This document shows positions 12,401 through 20,624 of a DNA stretch of 64,000 nucleotides, in pieces. Source of the stretch: Zygaena filipendulae (taxonomy: Eukaryota > Arthropoda > Insecta > Lepidoptera > Zygaenidae). Where the stretch lies: the NCBI GenBank assembly GCA_907165275.2, contig OU015675.1, forward strand, positions 3,985,501 to 4,049,500, in the 5' to 3' direction. The notes under the pieces were generated by a model. The model did not search any database. It was given only the letters and a program-made list of their open reading frames with translations, and was not told where the DNA came from. The position numbers and the translations under genes are program-made. Each line of letters begins with the position of its first letter. Position 1 is the stretch's first letter.

Positions 12401-15400
12401 TCTACATATATGTACTGACCATTTGAACATTTAATGAATGGAAGTGCTTTCTACAATAAAATAGGTGTTCAACATCTTGTTTGGGTTTAAAAATGTGGAA
12501 ATGACATCCATCAATACACCCTATAACCCCAGGAAAGCCAAACTTTGAGTAGAATCTGTAAAAAAAGTTGTTACTTAATACAATAATAGACAAAGTACTT
12601 AGCTACTTTCTTTTTTGTTACAACAAAATAGTTTTTAAAACACTACCTAATAGTGAGTCTACAAAGTATTATAAATGCTGTGACTCAAATAAACGAAACA
12701 AAACACTTACTGATTTTTCACCACATCCCGTTGTTCTCTCGTTTCCGGAAATTTAATATAAAAATTCAATATTGGTGCACTAACAAGTGCATCAGTCACT
12801 TCTCGTACATATTTGCTAACTGTGGTTTGACCTAAATGTTTCGCCATTCCAACAAGTCTTTGGTAAGATCCAGTGGCGTAAAAAGACAATGCACACAGAA
12901 CCTGTAAATACCAAATTAGTAATAGTAGATAATTACATTTAATACTCATTTGAAAAATTGTTACCTATTCAGAATGTTTGGTTCCCTCACCTTAAGTTCC
13001 AAGCTAATTCGTTTAGTAGACTTCAAAGAAGTTTGTAGTCGTAATTTATCGCATAAAAAAATAAAAGCTTCTTTACTTATACGAAACCTATTCTTAAACT
13101 CTGTTTCGCTTATATCTAATAAATTTATACTTTTTCTCTGCTTACATCTACGACTTATTTCCCTGTAAATAAATAAACAAACTTTTATTAAAAAAATAGG
13201 TATGTATCTAAAATAACTTTACAATAGTACTAATAGAAAAACTTAATAATGCCTAAGGACAAATCCTTGTTTAAAGCACTTACACAGTTTCTCTTTGTTC
13301 ATTATTATCACTCTCGATCTCAATTAATCTCGCTGCAAGATAATAATATAATGCACTACGTTCAATCCTGGGTGTTCGTTGCATTTTTTTATAAATATAA
13401 GCACTTCAAAACACTAAACACACTGAAATATTAATAAAATCTTGTTTCCGACTTCACGACGCAAGTTTTTACACCGACAAATCTTCCGTGACAAAACATT
13501 CGTAAGTCTCGATAGCCAGCTATCGTCACTTACGATTCTATACGTCAAAAAAAAGCTTCGTGCTCGCAAAGTATCGCAAAGTTAGTGTAAACATCATACG
13601 CTACGAATACCGCACGCTTACGTTACTATAGGAAAGGCTTCGTGCTGCCAAATTTAGTTCGTTTTACGTCCGCTAGAGGCGCTGTTAATTTCTCATACAA
13701 ATAGTTTACGTTAACGATACGAATACTTTTTCGCAAGTTGTTCGTGCTAGGCGTACAGAGCTATCATCGCTGTTTATAGATAACATAGTCCTGACTCCAC
13801 ACATAATATATAAAAAAAAAATATCTATGTTCATGTGCTTTGCCACCCACTACATGGGCTGGCTGTCAAAGTTGTATTCGTGGTAAAATGCTTTTTTGTT
13901 ATTTCGAGAATAAAACGTTTTTGTTTCAATTTACTAAAGAATTCTTGTTTAATTTTAACTCGTTTATCTTTGACATGCAGTTTTATCTAGCACAACAGAA
14001 GTGGTTTCCTACAATAAGCCACATTTTAGTTTTGCCAAAAGAAATCTTGAGTCTTGATACTAAAGAGGTACTTGCCAAAAAGGTACCTCTATAGTTTACG
14101 GCTAGAGCTGTCTTCCTTCATGATAGATCCTAAATTCACTTGTCGAAAAACTGAAGGGAGAGAAATAACTAATCAAAGAAACATACATACGTATCCGATG
14201 AAATCCATTTTTATTTATTGCCCCGTTTATCTTCACTCCTTCTATTTCTTGTATCATGTCCTATCCAATCCCATCCATCTCAAGTTAGCTTTAATCCACA
14301 CGGATGAAGGAGACGTGTAAAGGGCCCACTATCGAATATGCTGTATACGTACTCAACTCTATTCGGGAGTTGCCTAGCAGTGTTTAGTCTGTGTAGACTA
14401 CGCTTTATGTAGTTCTATCTGTACATATAAATAAAATTAAAGTGTCTTTAATTTCAAATTAACAGCTTTTCACTAAATGCATATGAAAGTATACATCCTA
14501 TATGTATACTTTCATACGGTACGGTATTTTTTACGGTACATACATAAAAATATCAATCATTTAATTTTTTCTCTGTTTGTCTATCTATTTGTTCCGGCTA
14601 GTCTCTGAAACGGCTGGACCGATTTGAACGGAACTTTCACTAGCAGATGGCTGATGTTATAAAGAGTAACTTAGGCTATGTTTATTTTAGAAAAAAAAAT
14701 TGTTGTTGCGGGAATTCCGAAACTCACACGGGTGAAACCGCAGGGCACAGCAAGTCATAGATATAACAGGTGAGACACATGCAGAATTATATAATACACG
14801 AGCAGAATATAACACAGAGACAGCTGCGTTGATGAATTTAGATATTTAGATATTTAGCGCTAACAGACACTGATGCTGATTCAAACTTAACTTTCCTTTG
14901 ACATATTATCCAAAACTAATAACATAACATACATACATACATACTTAATTTATAATAATAATTTATATTTATTTATGTACGTCATATCATGATTTGAAAT
15001 ATTTAATTGTTATTTTATTCCGACAATGTTAGTTATGTGTTCACCTTCAATTCTCACGCAATACCTCTCTCAAAGAAATATCTTTCAAAATCTATTAAAC
15101 GTCCGTCGAACTAGAACATAATACCCCTAGGTAGGAGTGGACTCGAAAACAGCGGCGAAATAAGAGAATCCAATGATCGAAAACCTTATTAAGCCGTTCG
15201 TATTTGCGAAGCAGACAGAGTGCGATTGAAAACTATAGTCGTACCCCCTACCATTGTATAAAATGTTGCCAGTAGCCACAACACGAAGCCTGTCCAGAAA
15301 ATAGTAAGAATTTTTTTTTCTTGTTGCAATGTTTTTTTTTCACAAAAGTGTTTTTTGATAATACCATTAAGTTTAATGATTCGTAAGTTAATTGTAAAAT

Positions 15401-17332
15401 TATCATTGTTTTTAAGTCATTTTTATAAAAGGTTCCACAACAAGCGATCGCTCAGTTTGTCTCTACCGCATTTACATACGTAACGTATGTACGTACATAT
15501 TTATAGTAAATACGGGTACTAAATCGTCCTAGTTTATGACTAGGCCAGCTCAAAAAATTCTAATAAGAATTAAGTAATCATTTAAATGTTTGGAATATTT
15601 GATATTTGGATGCAGATAAGCAATAACATGTTAACCCACAAAATTAAGTTATAGACATAGACATAGACATAGACATATACTTTATTTGGCATCAACATCA
15701 AAATACCTTAAATAGTAATACAAAAAAAATACAAGTAGGTATGTAAAATGTTAAGTATTTGTTGCGATGCCAAACTGGACACCGACTCAGCATATGCTGT
15801 CGCAAAGAATGCTATTCAGAAACATTTATTGAGAGTTGAAGAACGTTTTTAATTGTGTTTATCTTATTACATTGTTTAAGTCTGTAACTCAATATTGAAC
15901 ATATAAAATGTTGAAAGAAAATGGCGCTTTAATTTTAAAACACGATTTACTCAAAATTTCTCCAGGGTGGGTTAACACACTATTGCTTATCTATGTCCAT
16001 TTAGAGTGTCGTTCGAAAGCGACCACTATGGTGACATGATTTGTGAGAATCAGTAGTAATAGGAATAAATCAACCGCGACCGAGAATTCAGTAAACAAAC
16101 GCCTATCGATTGGCACCTGGGTGATTCGGTGAGACTTTGAGAAGGGTATTGTTGACACAGCCTGACCCCAACGTCAATAAATGTCTTGTGTAGCCGCGCC
16201 CTAAGTGCCTCTGGCCGGCTCGCCGCGCTGGCGGATACATAGACGTGGATGTAGATAGAGGAACAAGTGAGATGGAAATGATCCGAAAGAGAAAATATAA
16301 ATTGTATCGGCGAAAAAACAATTTCGGCGGAACAGATATAAGGGATTTCCTTTTGGATTCTAGTTTTAAAGATACTTTCTTATCCGATATTGATTCCTAC
16401 TTTCCATATTGGCATTTCCCAATATGGAAAAATCGAGATTTATTATTGATGTCTAGAATAGTTTTTCCATCGTTACCTTACCACGAGTTCGCAATGTCGA
16501 AACGCATTTTAACTTTTGGTTTTTGGAGTAGGATGTGGAACCGAAGTGAACTTGGCATGGTTTTAGCTTGTCTCTTCCAGTTCCAATAATAGTTAAATCT
16601 TCAAGAACAATATCATAACTGCTCTTACTTGCAGCCAGTCGACGAACTACTTTATTGTTTGTTTTACGATCAGCCTCTGTTATTTACCACCGAAATTATC
16701 TTTAGGCCCCAATATTTGGTTACTTTTATTCCTTGACTCTTATTTGTCTCTGCAATGGGCTATTTTCATATTATATTATGAATGTAACTTAATTATGGTG
16801 TTTTTTTTAACTAAGAAAATAAACTGGCTTTTATATGAAATGACTAACTATTGACTAAAACTAAAAAAATGTTAGGAAGGGCGTAGAGCACCCGGACATT
16901 TTTGGTTAGGTTAAGTTTGAATTGCGCTAACCGAGCGAGCGTAGCGAGCGTGCCGCGGTAACGACCGACGATGCGCCAAAGATAAAATATGGTGCATTCG
17001 ATAGTTCATGATGCCGACCGACCATTTCAAGAAATGGCCGGTTACATGATGAATTCATTCATTCTCATCAATTATTAGATTTGGCCACGACACCTACATC
17101 CTGGAGCTTCGTTACGCTTCCTCTCCTTGGTGTGCAGTGGTGTGTAAGTAAGTATGGTAGGTATTACCTGCAGCGCGCTGTGGTCGCCGGCGCAGCGCAG
17201 TGTGCGGGGCAAGTCGCAGGAGCACTCGGCAGCGGGGCGCGAGCTGAGCTCCGGGCACCGCCACTCGCCGCTCGCGGTGTGTGACACTGCGCACAGCATT
17301 GTCGCTACTGTCATGGCAGCCACTAGCCACAT
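303..17332 (-). CDS. Leucine-rich repeat (LRR) protein, secreted or cell-surface, 3' part outside window
   Basis: Seven coding exons splice in phase on the minus strand: 17168-17332, 6162-6378, 5719-5837, 5156-5299, 4497-4644, 4237-4365, 303-494. They give 371 residues and end on a phase-1 donor, so the gene continues beyond base 1. Residues 1-22 are a hydrophobic signal peptide starting MWLVAAM. An LRR N-terminal cap follows, with Cys26, 37, 39 and 47. From about residue 120 there are tandem 24-residue LRRs with motifs such as LDLSNNKI, LDMSDNQL, LNLHNNQI and LDLSHNEI. Family knowledge: such proteins act outside the cell in adhesion, signalling or matrix organisation. No transmembrane or C-terminal cap is visible because the end is missing. 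Relatives could be artichoke, convoluted/acid-labile-subunit-like or other insect LRR proteins; I cannot choose among them, so no symbol is given. Confidence 0.9.
495..3054. other. LRR gene intron sequence, no gene recognised
   Basis: AT-rich intron with an (AGCTG)n microsatellite at about 636-660, many A/T runs, a stretch near 1455-1550 rich in ATTT that resembles a repeat tail, and one GC-rich islet at about 2440-2590 treated under findings. No coding frame looks convincing. Confidence 0.6.
3055..3233 (+). repeat. GC-headed interspersed repeat
   Basis: Head TGTGCCCCGCGGTTTCACCC is exact. The body has the usual 'CTATTTCAGAGATTA' segment and 'AACAAACAGACA' part. The tail is truncated in a poly-T run. 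Confidence 0.7.
3720..4037 (+). repeat. GC-headed interspersed repeat with internal insertion
   Basis: Starts with CCGCGGTTTCACCAGCGG and ends TTTATAATATTAGTATAG. An AT-rich insertion of about 90 bp interrupts it near 3880-3965, and short copies of TATCCAG flank the insertion. Confidence 0.65.
4133..4217 (+). repeat. Half copy of the fold-back MITE family (TTGGCTAAG end)
   Basis: Ends TGTCAACTTGGCTAATGGGG, matching the right end of the fold-back MITEs at 18719-18865 and 19626-20064. It also has the CACGTGG and AACGATTATAG elements seen in those copies. A possible partner end (CTTAGCCAAGTTGGCATTAT) lies near 3607. Confidence 0.5.
4237..4365 (-). CDS. LRR gene coding exon 6
   Basis: Two LRR units (LNLHNNQI, LDLSHNEI). 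Acceptor ATTAG, donor G|GTAAGC, phase 1 to 1. Confidence 0.9.
4497..4644 (-). CDS. LRR gene coding exon 5
   Basis: Two LRR units (LDLSSNAL, LQLSDNTF). Acceptor GTGCTCAG, donor G|GTACGT, phase 0 to 1. Confidence 0.9.
4787..4819. repeat. Terminal fragment of a MITE with AGATAAGCAATAGTGTGTTA end
   Basis: Identical in sequence and orientation to the complement of the right end of the element at 15608-16000. No second end was found, so this appears to be a solo terminus inside the LRR intron between coding exons 4 and 5. Confidence 0.5.
5156..5299 (-). CDS. LRR gene coding exon 4
   Basis: Exactly 48 codons, two 24-residue LRR units (LDMSDNQL and LRLRGNLL), phase 0 at both ends. Acceptor CAACAG, donor AAG|GTATAG. 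A whole number of repeats in one exon fits growth of the gene by exon or repeat duplication. Confidence 0.9.
5719..5837 (-). CDS. LRR gene coding exon 3
   Basis: Encodes one and a half LRRs (LPNNQL, LDLSNNKI, PNSFK). Acceptor TTTCAG|GT and donor AAG|GTGAGT. The split glycine codon joins exactly to the previous exon. Confidence 0.9.
6162..6378 (-). CDS. LRR gene coding exon 2
   Basis: Acceptor TTTGTTTCAG and donor G|GTAAGTG are both near consensus. The exon encodes the bridge from the N-cap to the first repeats (a Cys at the LLDCAL segment, then irregular LRR-like turns ending LLALG). It starts in phase 0 and ends in phase 1, matching its neighbours. Confidence 0.88.
6797..7113 (-). repeat. 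GC-headed interspersed repeat
   Basis: Complement copy: tail-like ATATTATAAA at the left and GACAGCGGGGAACA plus TAGCTAG at the right. Diverged in the middle. Confidence 0.6.
7215..7362 (-). repeat. GC-headed interspersed repeat, short copy
   Basis: Contains GTCTGTCCGTTTG, the AACTTTCACTGAC segment and a degenerate head CGAAACCTCAGGGCACAGCT. Confidence 0.6.
7411..7744 (-). repeat. GC-headed interspersed repeat
   Basis: Long copy from AATATTATAAATGCGA (tail) to GACGCCGCGGGGAATAGCTA (head). It contains an internal partial duplication: the ACGGGAA and CGAAATTAACGCGG block occurs twice. Confidence 0.65.
7745..9271. other. LRR gene intron 1, no gene recognised
   Basis: AT-rich intronic DNA. It holds an (AAT)n run at about 8565-8586 and the CATCATCGTCATCAACATCG triplet-rich patch near 8311. 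No open frame resembles a known protein. Confidence 0.6.
9290..9555 (+). repeat. Lepidopteran interspersed repeat (CACCTGATGGTAAGTGATTA type)
   Basis: The phrase GGCAAACGGGCAAG, the CACCTGATGGTAAGTGATTA block and the CCGCCGCCCATGGACATCTG block are hallmarks of a repeat I recognise as very common in moth and butterfly genomes. It ends in the CCTCACGATGTTTTCCTTC segment. Open frames on both strands are by-products of its GC content. It directly adjoins the left side of the Harbinger element. Confidence 0.75.
9720..11351 (+). CDS. Myb/SANT-like DNA-binding protein of Harbinger element
   Basis: Five exons (9720-9769, 9884-10016, 10144-10326, 10589-10679, 10963-11351) join in phase to 281 codons with GT-AG borders. 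The start is the ATG of MRTSHLQYL. Residues 1-80 form the Myb/SANT-like domain recognised by QYLTMIEFME, the NGDLSKPSGGPRGR loop, MKWKELADKLN and KWRKVWSDLKNNTKRKRAKI. A conserved RAASGTGGGP and LSLTDLE region follows. Residues 199-202 are a lysine run (possible nuclear signal), and about 203-275 is a charged Arg/Glu-rich stretch that probably forms a coiled coil. In this family the protein binds transposon ends and helps bring the nuclease into the nucleus. Intron 4 carries a separate repeat insertion at 10746-10940 that leaves the splice sites intact. Confidence 0.85.
10746..10940 (+). repeat. GC-headed interspersed repeat inside Harbinger intron
   Basis: Head AGTGCCCCGCGCTTTCACCC, tail CACATTTATAATATTAGTAG. 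It lies wholly within the last intron of the Myb/SANT gene, so it inserted after, or hitch-hiked with, the transposon. Confidence 0.75.
11621..13384 (-). CDS. HARBI1-like DDE nuclease (Harbinger transposase)
   Basis: Six exons on the minus strand (13284-13384, 12991-13162, 12711-12901, 12420-12555, 12128-12269, 11621-12015) join in phase into 378 codons, starting MQRTPRIERS and ending HM-stop. The DDE_Tnp_4 catalytic triad is complete: Asp170 in GCIDGCH, Asp221 in GGATHDAF, Glu286 in IENTFGRLK. The family's LGDSGYP turn (248-253) and NRWRCL segment are also present. The N-terminal third has the helical FKNRFRISKEAFIFL and GQTTVSKYV (helix-turn-helix-like) segments typical of these proteins. 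It cuts and rejoins DNA for transposition, with the Myb/SANT partner encoded opposite. Cellular HARBI1 is a domesticated relative; the paired partner gene argues that this is a transposon copy, not the host gene. Confidence 0.88.
14482..14516. repeat. Perfect 15-bp hairpin
   Basis: TATGAAAGTATACAT and its exact complement are separated by five bases. The sequence just before it (CTTTTCACTAAATGCATATG) also occurs inverted near 3258-3283, so it belongs to a dispersed repeat. Confidence 0.7.
14562..14755 (-). repeat. GC-headed interspersed repeat
   Basis: Complement copy ending in GGTGAAACCGCAGGGCACAG. It includes the CGGCTGGACCGATTTGAACG block typical of the family. Confidence 0.7.
15608..16000. 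mobile_element. MITE with about 28-bp imperfect inverted ends, containing a second repeat
   Basis: Left end AGATAAGCAATAACATGTTA and right end complement AGATAAGCAATAGTGTGTTA match as inverted repeats that continue through AACCCAC. Inside lies an (ATAGAC)n microsatellite at about 15651-15675 followed by a segment with GACTCAGCATATGCTG. That segment is also found at 58380, next to a (TAGAA)n tail, so a LINE-type 3' end seems to have landed in the MITE. Confidence 0.55.
16001..17167. other. LRR gene intron 1, no gene recognised
   Basis: Contains a 114-codon open frame (16245-16589) with no recognisable domain, and a short inverted repeat ATATTGG/CCAATAT near 16408-16426. A GC-rich patch with GAGCGAGCGTAGCGAGCG lies near 16933. 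I see no splice-supported exon. Confidence 0.5.
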
Positions 17333-17333
17333 T
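17168..17333 (-). CDS. LRR gene coding exon 1: signal peptide and cysteine cap
   Basis: A TTTGTTGCAG acceptor lies one base before the ATG, so at least one 5' UTR exon must lie further right. The exon encodes the signal peptide and the LRRNT cysteines and ends on a phase-0 donor (CAG|GTAATA). It is markedly GC-rich compared with its surroundings, which produces several long antisense frames that I do not believe. Confidence 0.88.
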
Positions 17334-18621
17334 CTGCAACAAAGCATGTCAATATTATAACGTGGTGCTAAATCCGATGAATCAATTATATACAATGATA
17401 CAATTGCCGGTCAACTCTTGTGGGTTGCGGGAAAACCTGTAAAAGTTTCATCAAAATCGGTTCAGTAATTTAGATATTGAGCAAAAATTTATTTTTGTGG
17501 GCTGGGTGACATTCTAAAATGTTTATTAATTTAGGTACTAGTAGCTTAGTAGCTTATTAGTTTAGGTTTAGGCAGGTTTTACTTGCACTTGGTCGATTTT
17601 CAGGTGGCTGTGAGCATGATCTTTTTGGGGGCTGTAAATCCACGCCTCTTTGTACAGGCGTGGATTCACTTTGATCACTTTTGTAAACCGATCTGACCGA
17701 TCCATCTTTAAAAAATCACGTACACTCTTACACATTTAGAATTTTACTAAGGGTTTAATTAAAAACCGGTCTGTTTTGCTTCAGCAAAACAACGAACAAC
17801 GACGTTACAGCAAAATCAAAGACCCAATTACATCTGTGAAACACCCAATCTTGTTGTCACAATTAACTTTAGCAATAACTCAATATTTCCAGCGTAGAAC
17901 AAACTGGGAAAGGCTACAATTATATTGAATTAAATTCTGAGCAATTCCAAGAAAAGTAGTTTTTGTTAGCAACTGTGTCGAAAAAGTAAGTAATAATAAT
18001 CCACGTAGGTACGTACATAAAGCTATTTAAATTTTCTGTTATTGTACCTACTCGAAACTTTTTTTACAGTTAATTTTTTTTCTGATATAAAACATCCAAC
18101 ACGAGTCAATAGCTACTTGTTTTTGGAACATTTACTTTTTTAAAACATTATAATTATTAACTCCACTAGCAAACAATAGAACCCTTTTAATTATTAAAAT
18201 AAAAGTAATTTTAGAAAAAAACTATTTTCGCATACCAATCTAACATGGTAACGAATAGGAATTAGGTACACACGCTATACCACCCCATAATAAAAACTAC
18301 CGAAAATCACTAGAAATCATCTGAAAACAAAAGATTCTGAAAAGATCCATTGGAGAAATTCAATACAAATTTGAACTCGTATTGTTATCACGAATCGTCA
18401 AAATAATTTCCCCTCGTACAAAAATCGAAGTTGTCATGTTAACAGACCAAAATTGGATCGAATAGAAGCACATCTCGAGGGGCAATTTCGCTCATAATTC
18501 CTATGGCGGTTGCAAAAGAATCGCCGTGCAGCGCGCGTGGCCCCGACGTAATGGGGCATTTCCACTGAGTGACGGCCGGCGCTGGAGCACACTTGTGTCG
18601 TCGAGTCGTAATGTTTGGTAC
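17334..18621. other. Region upstream of LRR coding exon 1, no gene recognised
   Basis: Must contain the 5' UTR exon and promoter of the LRR gene, or at least its intron, because an acceptor precedes the ATG. I could not pick a promoter or a non-coding exon. A CCACGCCT/AGGCGTGG short inverted repeat lies near 17640-17665. Confidence 0.45.
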
Positions 18622-19040
18622 AAGCCACAAGCCACCGGTTTTAAGCGAGATACACACTATGAGATGCGACTTACAGTCGTGGCTGACGGTCGTGACTCGT
18701 GGCTTAACTTGTATATATCCCCTTAGCCAAGTTAAAGGTATAGAAAACTACGGAACGGATCGTCATGTCACGTGGTGATGCGAAACTGAACTTTTGATTA
18801 GACAATAATATTATGTGAGCGCGACAGGGCGACTCGTTCCTTTAGATTAGAAGACTTGGCTAAGGTGGTTGGCATACATTATAAGACTTTAAGTAACGCA
18901 GACGTGACCTGAGCAGTCGTCCGACGTGAATATGGCTCCTCGGATGTCGTAGAGCTGTGCACTTTAAAGGCGCGACTATCGACCGCGACCGTAAGTCGCG
19001 ACTTACAATATGTTTCTCGCTTTAGAACGCCAGTGAGCTT
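18622..19040. mobile_element. Probable MITE with imperfect ~60-bp inverted ends, host of a nested MITE
   Basis: The left arm (AAGCGAGATACACACTATGA, then GCGACTTACAGTCG) and the complement of the right arm (AAGCGAGAAACATATTG, then CGCGACTTACGGTCG) align over about 60 bases. The fold-back MITE at 18719-18865 sits between the arms. No target duplication was identified. Confidence 0.4.
18719..18865. mobile_element. Fold-back MITE (CCCTTAGCCAAG ends), copy 1
   Basis: Left CCCCTTAGCCAAGTT and right GACTTGGCTAAGG are inverted. The arms continue inwards with GAACGGATCGTCATGTC against the complement GAACGAGTCGCCCTGTC. Confidence 0.6.
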
Positions 19041-19130
19041 GGTAAGTGAATAGTTAGTGAACAGTTATAAAAGATACGAGAACATTACCATATTAATATC
19101 TGCATTTGTAGTAGATGGTACGAGTGTTAC

Positions 19131-19173
19131 GATATTTTTCAATGGATGCCTCCACCCTCCATTGAAAAATATC
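19131..19173. repeat. Perfect 16-bp hairpin
   Basis: GATATTTTTCAATGGA and its exact complement are separated by 11 bases. It is probably the core of a small palindromic element. Confidence 0.75.
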
Positions 19174-19337
19174 ACAACAATACCGTCATAGAACTGTCAT
19201 ATAGAACTTTTTGAAAAGTAATAAGTTTTACGTGACTCTTGAAAAGTATTTGAGCTAACCGATGATGTAATTGCCCCAAATACTCGTATAATATGTAGAT
19301 ATAGAAATATTATAATGACGAGTTGCAGAGTAGTTTG

Positions 19338-19387
19338 TAAGAGACGGGTTAAAGATATTGAAGTCAATATCTTTAACCCGTCTCTTA
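19338..19387. repeat. 50-bp near-perfect palindrome
   Basis: Two 24-base arms (from TAAGAGACGGG to ATATTGA, and the exact complement) are separated by only two bases, AG. Such a structure could extrude as a cruciform or act as a strong RNA hairpin. No open frame crosses it. Confidence 0.85.
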
Positions 19388-19625
19388 AGTAAGTATAAGA
19401 TAAGTATCGGGGAAAATAAAGGAACCAATGTGATGACTCACACCAGTTTTTCGGTGAAGTAGCATACGTAAAGATTTTGCAGTCTTTCTACACCATACCT
19501 CTTTTGTTATTTTTCTTTTCATATGCAGTCTATGGCATTTTATCAATTTTTTTTGCTCAGTAAAGTAGAAAGCATGAGCACTTTACAAAGTTTTCTGGTG
19601 TAAAACCCTTTTTGCTGAATTCTGC

Positions 19626-20064
19626 CCCCCTAGCCAAATTGACATTATACAATCGTTGAAGAATAGAAAACTAAGTAACGAATCGCCATTTCACCTCAGA
19701 CCAAATAAAAACTAAAGACGGAACGTCTCGAACAACGAATTGAAGCTGGTTGCGTATGCATGTGGTGCTTAGGAAAGTGCCACAACGATTCCCAGGTGTG
19801 GTGTCTTTTTCTTGTAAGTGTGTGCGTGTTTCTGTGTAGGTACGTGCACGGCGTGGTGTCTTTTCCTGGCTTCACTTGTTTGTTCTAGGCGTTCCGTCTT
19901 TAGTTTTTATTTGGTCTGAGCATTTCACTTGGTCAGCCAATCAAAATTTTAGTTATGCGCGACTACTTAAAAACTAGAATGTTGATTGGCTGACCAAGTG
20001 ACATGACCATTCGTTACTCAGTTTTCTATGCGTTAACGATTGTAGAATGTCAATTTGGCTAAGG
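19626..20064. mobile_element. Fold-back MITE (CCCTTAGCCAAG ends), copy 2, split by another MITE
   Basis: Left CCCCCTAGCCAAATTGACAT and the complement of the right end TCCTTAGCCAAATTGACATT match. The inverted arms extend for about 100 bases through ACAATCGTT, ATAGAAAACT, TAACGAAT and TTGGTCAGCCAATCAA. Without the nested element the copy is about 205 bp and folds back almost completely. Confidence 0.75.
19695..19920. mobile_element. 226-bp MITE with perfect 31-bp TIRs and 8-bp target duplication
   Basis: The ends begin CTCAGACCAAATAAAAAC and are perfect inverted repeats for 31 bases. CATTTCAC lies directly outside on both sides (19687-19694 and 19921-19928). An 8-bp duplication is the mark of hAT or P superfamily transposition. 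It interrupts the fold-back MITE and is therefore the younger of the two. Confidence 0.85.
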
Positions 20065-20114
20065 ATCTGAAATCTGAGTCTTTACAAGTATGCAAAAACC
20101 TGCCCGCTCAAATT

Positions 20115-20219
20115 GGAGATGTGATTGCACGATTTTACGTGACCACTTGACAAGACGATAATTTCCTTGATTCTCTGTACCGTTAACAATAAAAGGTTGT
20201 TAACTTGGCTAAGGGGGCT
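20115..20219. repeat. Half copy of the fold-back MITE family
   Basis: Only the right arm is recognisable: ACGTGACCACTTG, CCGTTAACAATA and the end GTTAACTTGGCTAAGGGGG. Confidence 0.5.
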
Positions 20220-20624
20220 GACTCGAGACAGGCCTGTATGTGCAACAATGTCTCTCTTCACAATCACATGCCACAGATCAACATACAATGAGAGCGAATT
20301 ACCGAGTCACAGCGACTGCAGTCAGGTGACGGTCGACTGTTGACCCAGTGGCGACTATAATGCATCACAATACGTATGTGGGTATATGTCATTGTCATCG
20401 TAAAAATTGTAAAAACCGTCAGTTTGTAAAATAACGGTAGATAATATTGTGAAATTCTGAGGACAGATAATGCGTGGTGGGCGCTCGCACATGATAAATC
20501 GGTACCATCGGTAGCATTTGACCTCTGTTGTGGTCACAGTTCAAACGTAATTGCTAACCCTACTTACCTCTTCAATGCCAATCGTTTACAATCTAACGGT
20601 TTTCGCAATCTAACGGCGACATAT

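Larger units (their letters stand above)
9720..13384. mobile_element. PIF/Harbinger DNA transposon with two intact genes (coding core; ends unresolved)
   Basis: The two-gene organisation that defines PIF/Harbinger elements is present: a Myb/SANT-like DNA-binding protein on the plus strand and a HARBI1-type nuclease on the minus strand, convergent with about 270 bp between their stops. Both splice into complete reading frames without stop or frameshift, which suggests recent activity. I could not find terminal inverted repeats or a 3-bp TWA duplication. The right flank to about 13800 contains subterminal-like repeats (AAGCTTCGTGCT, AAGGCTTCGTGCT and a CGATAGC/GCTATCG hairpin near 13501), so the right end may lie there. 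The left end may have been lost beside the repeat at 9290-9555. The element sits in intron 1 of the LRR gene. Confidence 0.82.

Noticed and set aside
11621..13384. Nuclease as the domesticated host HARBI1 gene
   Set aside because: It lies in another gene's intron beside a convergent Myb/SANT gene of transposon type, the normal layout of a mobile Harbinger.
16245..16589. 114-codon frame as a possible gene
   Set aside because: No domain, no splice context, AT-rich codons and an overlapping antisense frame. It is kept only as part of an intron description.
17075..17360. Four overlapping frames around LRR coding exon 1
   Set aside because: They are shadows of a GC-rich exon. Splice sites, signal peptide and the cysteine cap fit only the minus-strand frame used in the gene model.
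18434..18778. Several 60-70 codon frames on both strands
   Set aside because: They overlap each other and MITE arms; none has a recognisable motif.
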